This document shows, piece by piece, positions 14,894 to 15,654 of a DNA stretch of 15,654 nt (position 1 is the stretch's first letter; every line of letters starts with the position of its first letter). Below the pieces are notes generated by a model. That model was not told the origin of the DNA. It saw only the letters and a list, made by a program, of their open reading frames with translations, and made no database searches. Source of the DNA: Chlamydiota bacterium (GTDB lineage Bacteria > Chlamydiota > Chlamydiia > Chlamydiales > Rhabdochlamydiaceae); the NCBI GenBank assembly GCA_011065225.1, contig JAAKFC010000015.1:1-15654 (forward strand), given 5' to 3'. The position numbers were made by a program, and so were the translations under genes.

Positions 14894-15492
14894 TCCTTCA
14901 CCATGGTTGCTTCAAATTGTCTTGCTTGAAATTGGGGCGTTTTTCCACTGAAGTAAAACGAAATGTCGTGTGCAATTCCGCGCAGGATTGCCTCATCCTG
15001 ATTAATGGGATCTTTAGGGAGTTGATGTCCCGGCAGGCGAAAGAGAGAAAGCGTGACCCCATGGGCTATGAATTCTTGTGATGTATGGTGATAAACGCCG
15101 CTTTCAGCTTCAATCAGTCGTACTTGTTGCGTTAGAGTTTCGTCCATTCCATCTTTGATCAATTTATCTTGCATCCAGCACTTGATCTTATCCAAAGTTT
15201 CGACCACTTCGAATTTATTTTTCACAGGGGTGAGAGTGAGCAGTGAGGATTCGCTGGCAATCTGATAGTGGAGACGAGCGCAGTCATCTTGAGAAAACCA
15301 TATGTCTTTGCGCACCTGTTTTCGCTCTTGATTCGTAGGAGAATAGGAATTGGAAGAGGCAATTTCCCGGTTTTCGATCATTTTCTCGTAACGCTCAAAA
15401 TCGTTTGAGCGAAGAACTGTCATCTGGTAAGCCCAAAATCCTAAAATGGGTAAGAGAAGAGCAAGCGAAAAGGATATTTTCCTCTTAAACAT
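14890..15492 (-). CDS. LptC-like membrane-anchored hypothetical protein
   Basis: A 200-residue protein with one N-terminal membrane segment (residues about 6-26, FSLALLLPILGFWAYQM after MFKRK), with a predicted periplasmic C-terminal part. This topology, the size near that of LptC (191 in E. coli), and the position between kdsA and the LptA-like gene suggest that it is the chlamydial LptC counterpart, which would couple LptB2FG to LptA. I do not see a diagnostic LptC motif, so this is inference from context; conserved-looking parts are QVRKDIWFSQDDCARLHYQI (59-78) and RLIEAESGVYHH. The ATG overlaps the kdsA stop by 8 nt and has a strong SD; its own stop overlaps the next start as ATGA. Confidence 0.85.
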   Translation of the reverse strand: MFKRKISFSLALLLPILGFWAYQMTVLRSNDFERYEKMIENREIASSNSYSPTNQERKQVRKDIWFSQDDCARLHYQIASESSLLTLTPVKNKFEVVETLDKIKCWMQDKLIKDGMDETLTQQVRLIEAESGVYHHTSQEFIAHGVTLSLFRLPGHQLPKDPINQDEAILRGIAHDISFYFSGKTPQFQARQFEATMVKE

Positions 15493-15654
15493 AGGCCTCC
15501 TCTTCTATGCGTACGGCTTCAGAAATGCGCAGGAGTTTTCGAATCAACTTTTCGAGTTGGTCGAATGGAATTTGCGAATCTTTATCACTCTTTGCCTCAG
15601 CTGGATTGGGGTGTGCTTCGAGGTAAATGCAGTCACAACCTGCTGCAATAGCTG
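15485..15654 (-). CDS. kdsA: 3-deoxy-8-phosphooctulonate synthase, C-terminal end
   Basis: Only the last 55 codons and stop are in the window; the gene continues beyond base 15654. The visible part reads AIAAGCDCIYLEAHPNPAEA followed by KSDKDSQIPFDQLEKLIRKL, matching the end of KdsA (E. coli has the corresponding AVGVAGLFLETHPDP-type segment before its C-terminal helix). KdsA condenses PEP and arabinose-5-phosphate to Kdo-8-phosphate, the committed step to the Kdo of the LPS core. The tail ends ISEAVRIEEEAYV and overlaps the LptC-like start by 8 nt, so this is the first visible gene of the Kdo-synthesis and LPS-export operon. Confidence 0.92.
   Translation of the reverse strand, partial: AIAAGCDCIYLEAHPNPAEAKSDKDSQIPFDQLEKLIRKLLRISEAVRIEEEAYV
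15496..15503 (-). promoter_or_regulatory. Strong ribosome binding site for the LptC-like gene inside kdsA
   Basis: On the minus strand AGAGGAGG lies three bases before the ATG at 15492, within the final codons of kdsA (encoding EEEA). It shows that the LptC-like gene is independently initiated despite the 8-nt overlap. Confidence 0.75.

Noticed and set aside
1..15654. tRNA, rRNA, CRISPR array or integrase
   Set aside because: Reading both strands, I saw no cloverleaf-like tRNA, no rRNA-like stretch, no regularly spaced direct repeats and no transposase or integrase ORF.

Overview
The window looks like a piece of a chromosome from an environmental (non-Chlamydiaceae) member of the Chlamydiales. 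This rests on gene content and protein style. There is a large SNF2 helicase followed by mreB and a GTP-type pckA (from memory, the same order as CT708-CT709-CT710 of Chlamydia trachomatis). There is a non-mitochondrial ATP/ADP translocase of the TLC/NTT family, found in obligate intracellular bacteria and plastids. There is also a kdsA / LptC-like / LptA-like / lptB cluster, which recalls CT655-CT653. A heptosyltransferase-like GT9 enzyme argues against Chlamydiaceae proper, whose LPS core is only Kdo. No database search was possible, so the genus is left open.

Layout, left to right. (1) 1-6767, plus strand: SNF2-family helicase (5' end outside the window), a strong hairpin, mreB, pckA, and a FkbM-like methyltransferase joined to pckA by an ATGA overlap. 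(2) 6873-9363, minus strand: a visibly A+T-richer accessory island of two overlapping genes, transcribed as patatin-like phospholipase then coiled-coil/LRR protein, with a 37-bp hairpin at its 3' end that contains the last stop codon. (3) 9619-11189: ndk (minus) diverging from a GT9 glycosyltransferase (plus). (4) 11090-15654, minus strand: one tight transcription unit, kdsA - LptC-like - LptA-like - lptB (overlaps of 8, 4 and 4 nt), then a 162-bp inverted-repeat element, then the NTT nucleotide translocase. The NTT 3' end overlaps the converging GT9 gene by 100 nt.

How the genes work together. kdsA makes Kdo-8-phosphate for the LPS core, the Lpt genes export LPS, and the GT9 enzyme probably adds a core sugar. 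NTT imports host nucleotides, and Ndk balances the nucleoside triphosphate pool. MreB organises the chlamydial division and peptidoglycan machinery, and PckA links oxaloacetate and phosphoenolpyruvate.

The most interesting part is the patatin/LRR pair. Both proteins begin with long N-terminal stretches that lack acidic residues, are rich in Arg, Lys, Ser and Leu, and look like mitochondrial presequences. The patatin-like protein even has a textbook R-10 type processing motif (RLFSTSNYLQ) just before its catalytic domain. The LRR protein continues from its leader into a single membrane segment, a coiled coil and four regular 28-29-residue LRRs. I propose, as inference only, that they form a two-gene module of secreted effectors aimed at host mitochondria. 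The second point of interest is the near-palindromic element between lptB and NTT. Its ends abut the stop and start codons so exactly that removing it rebuilds an ATGA gene overlap.
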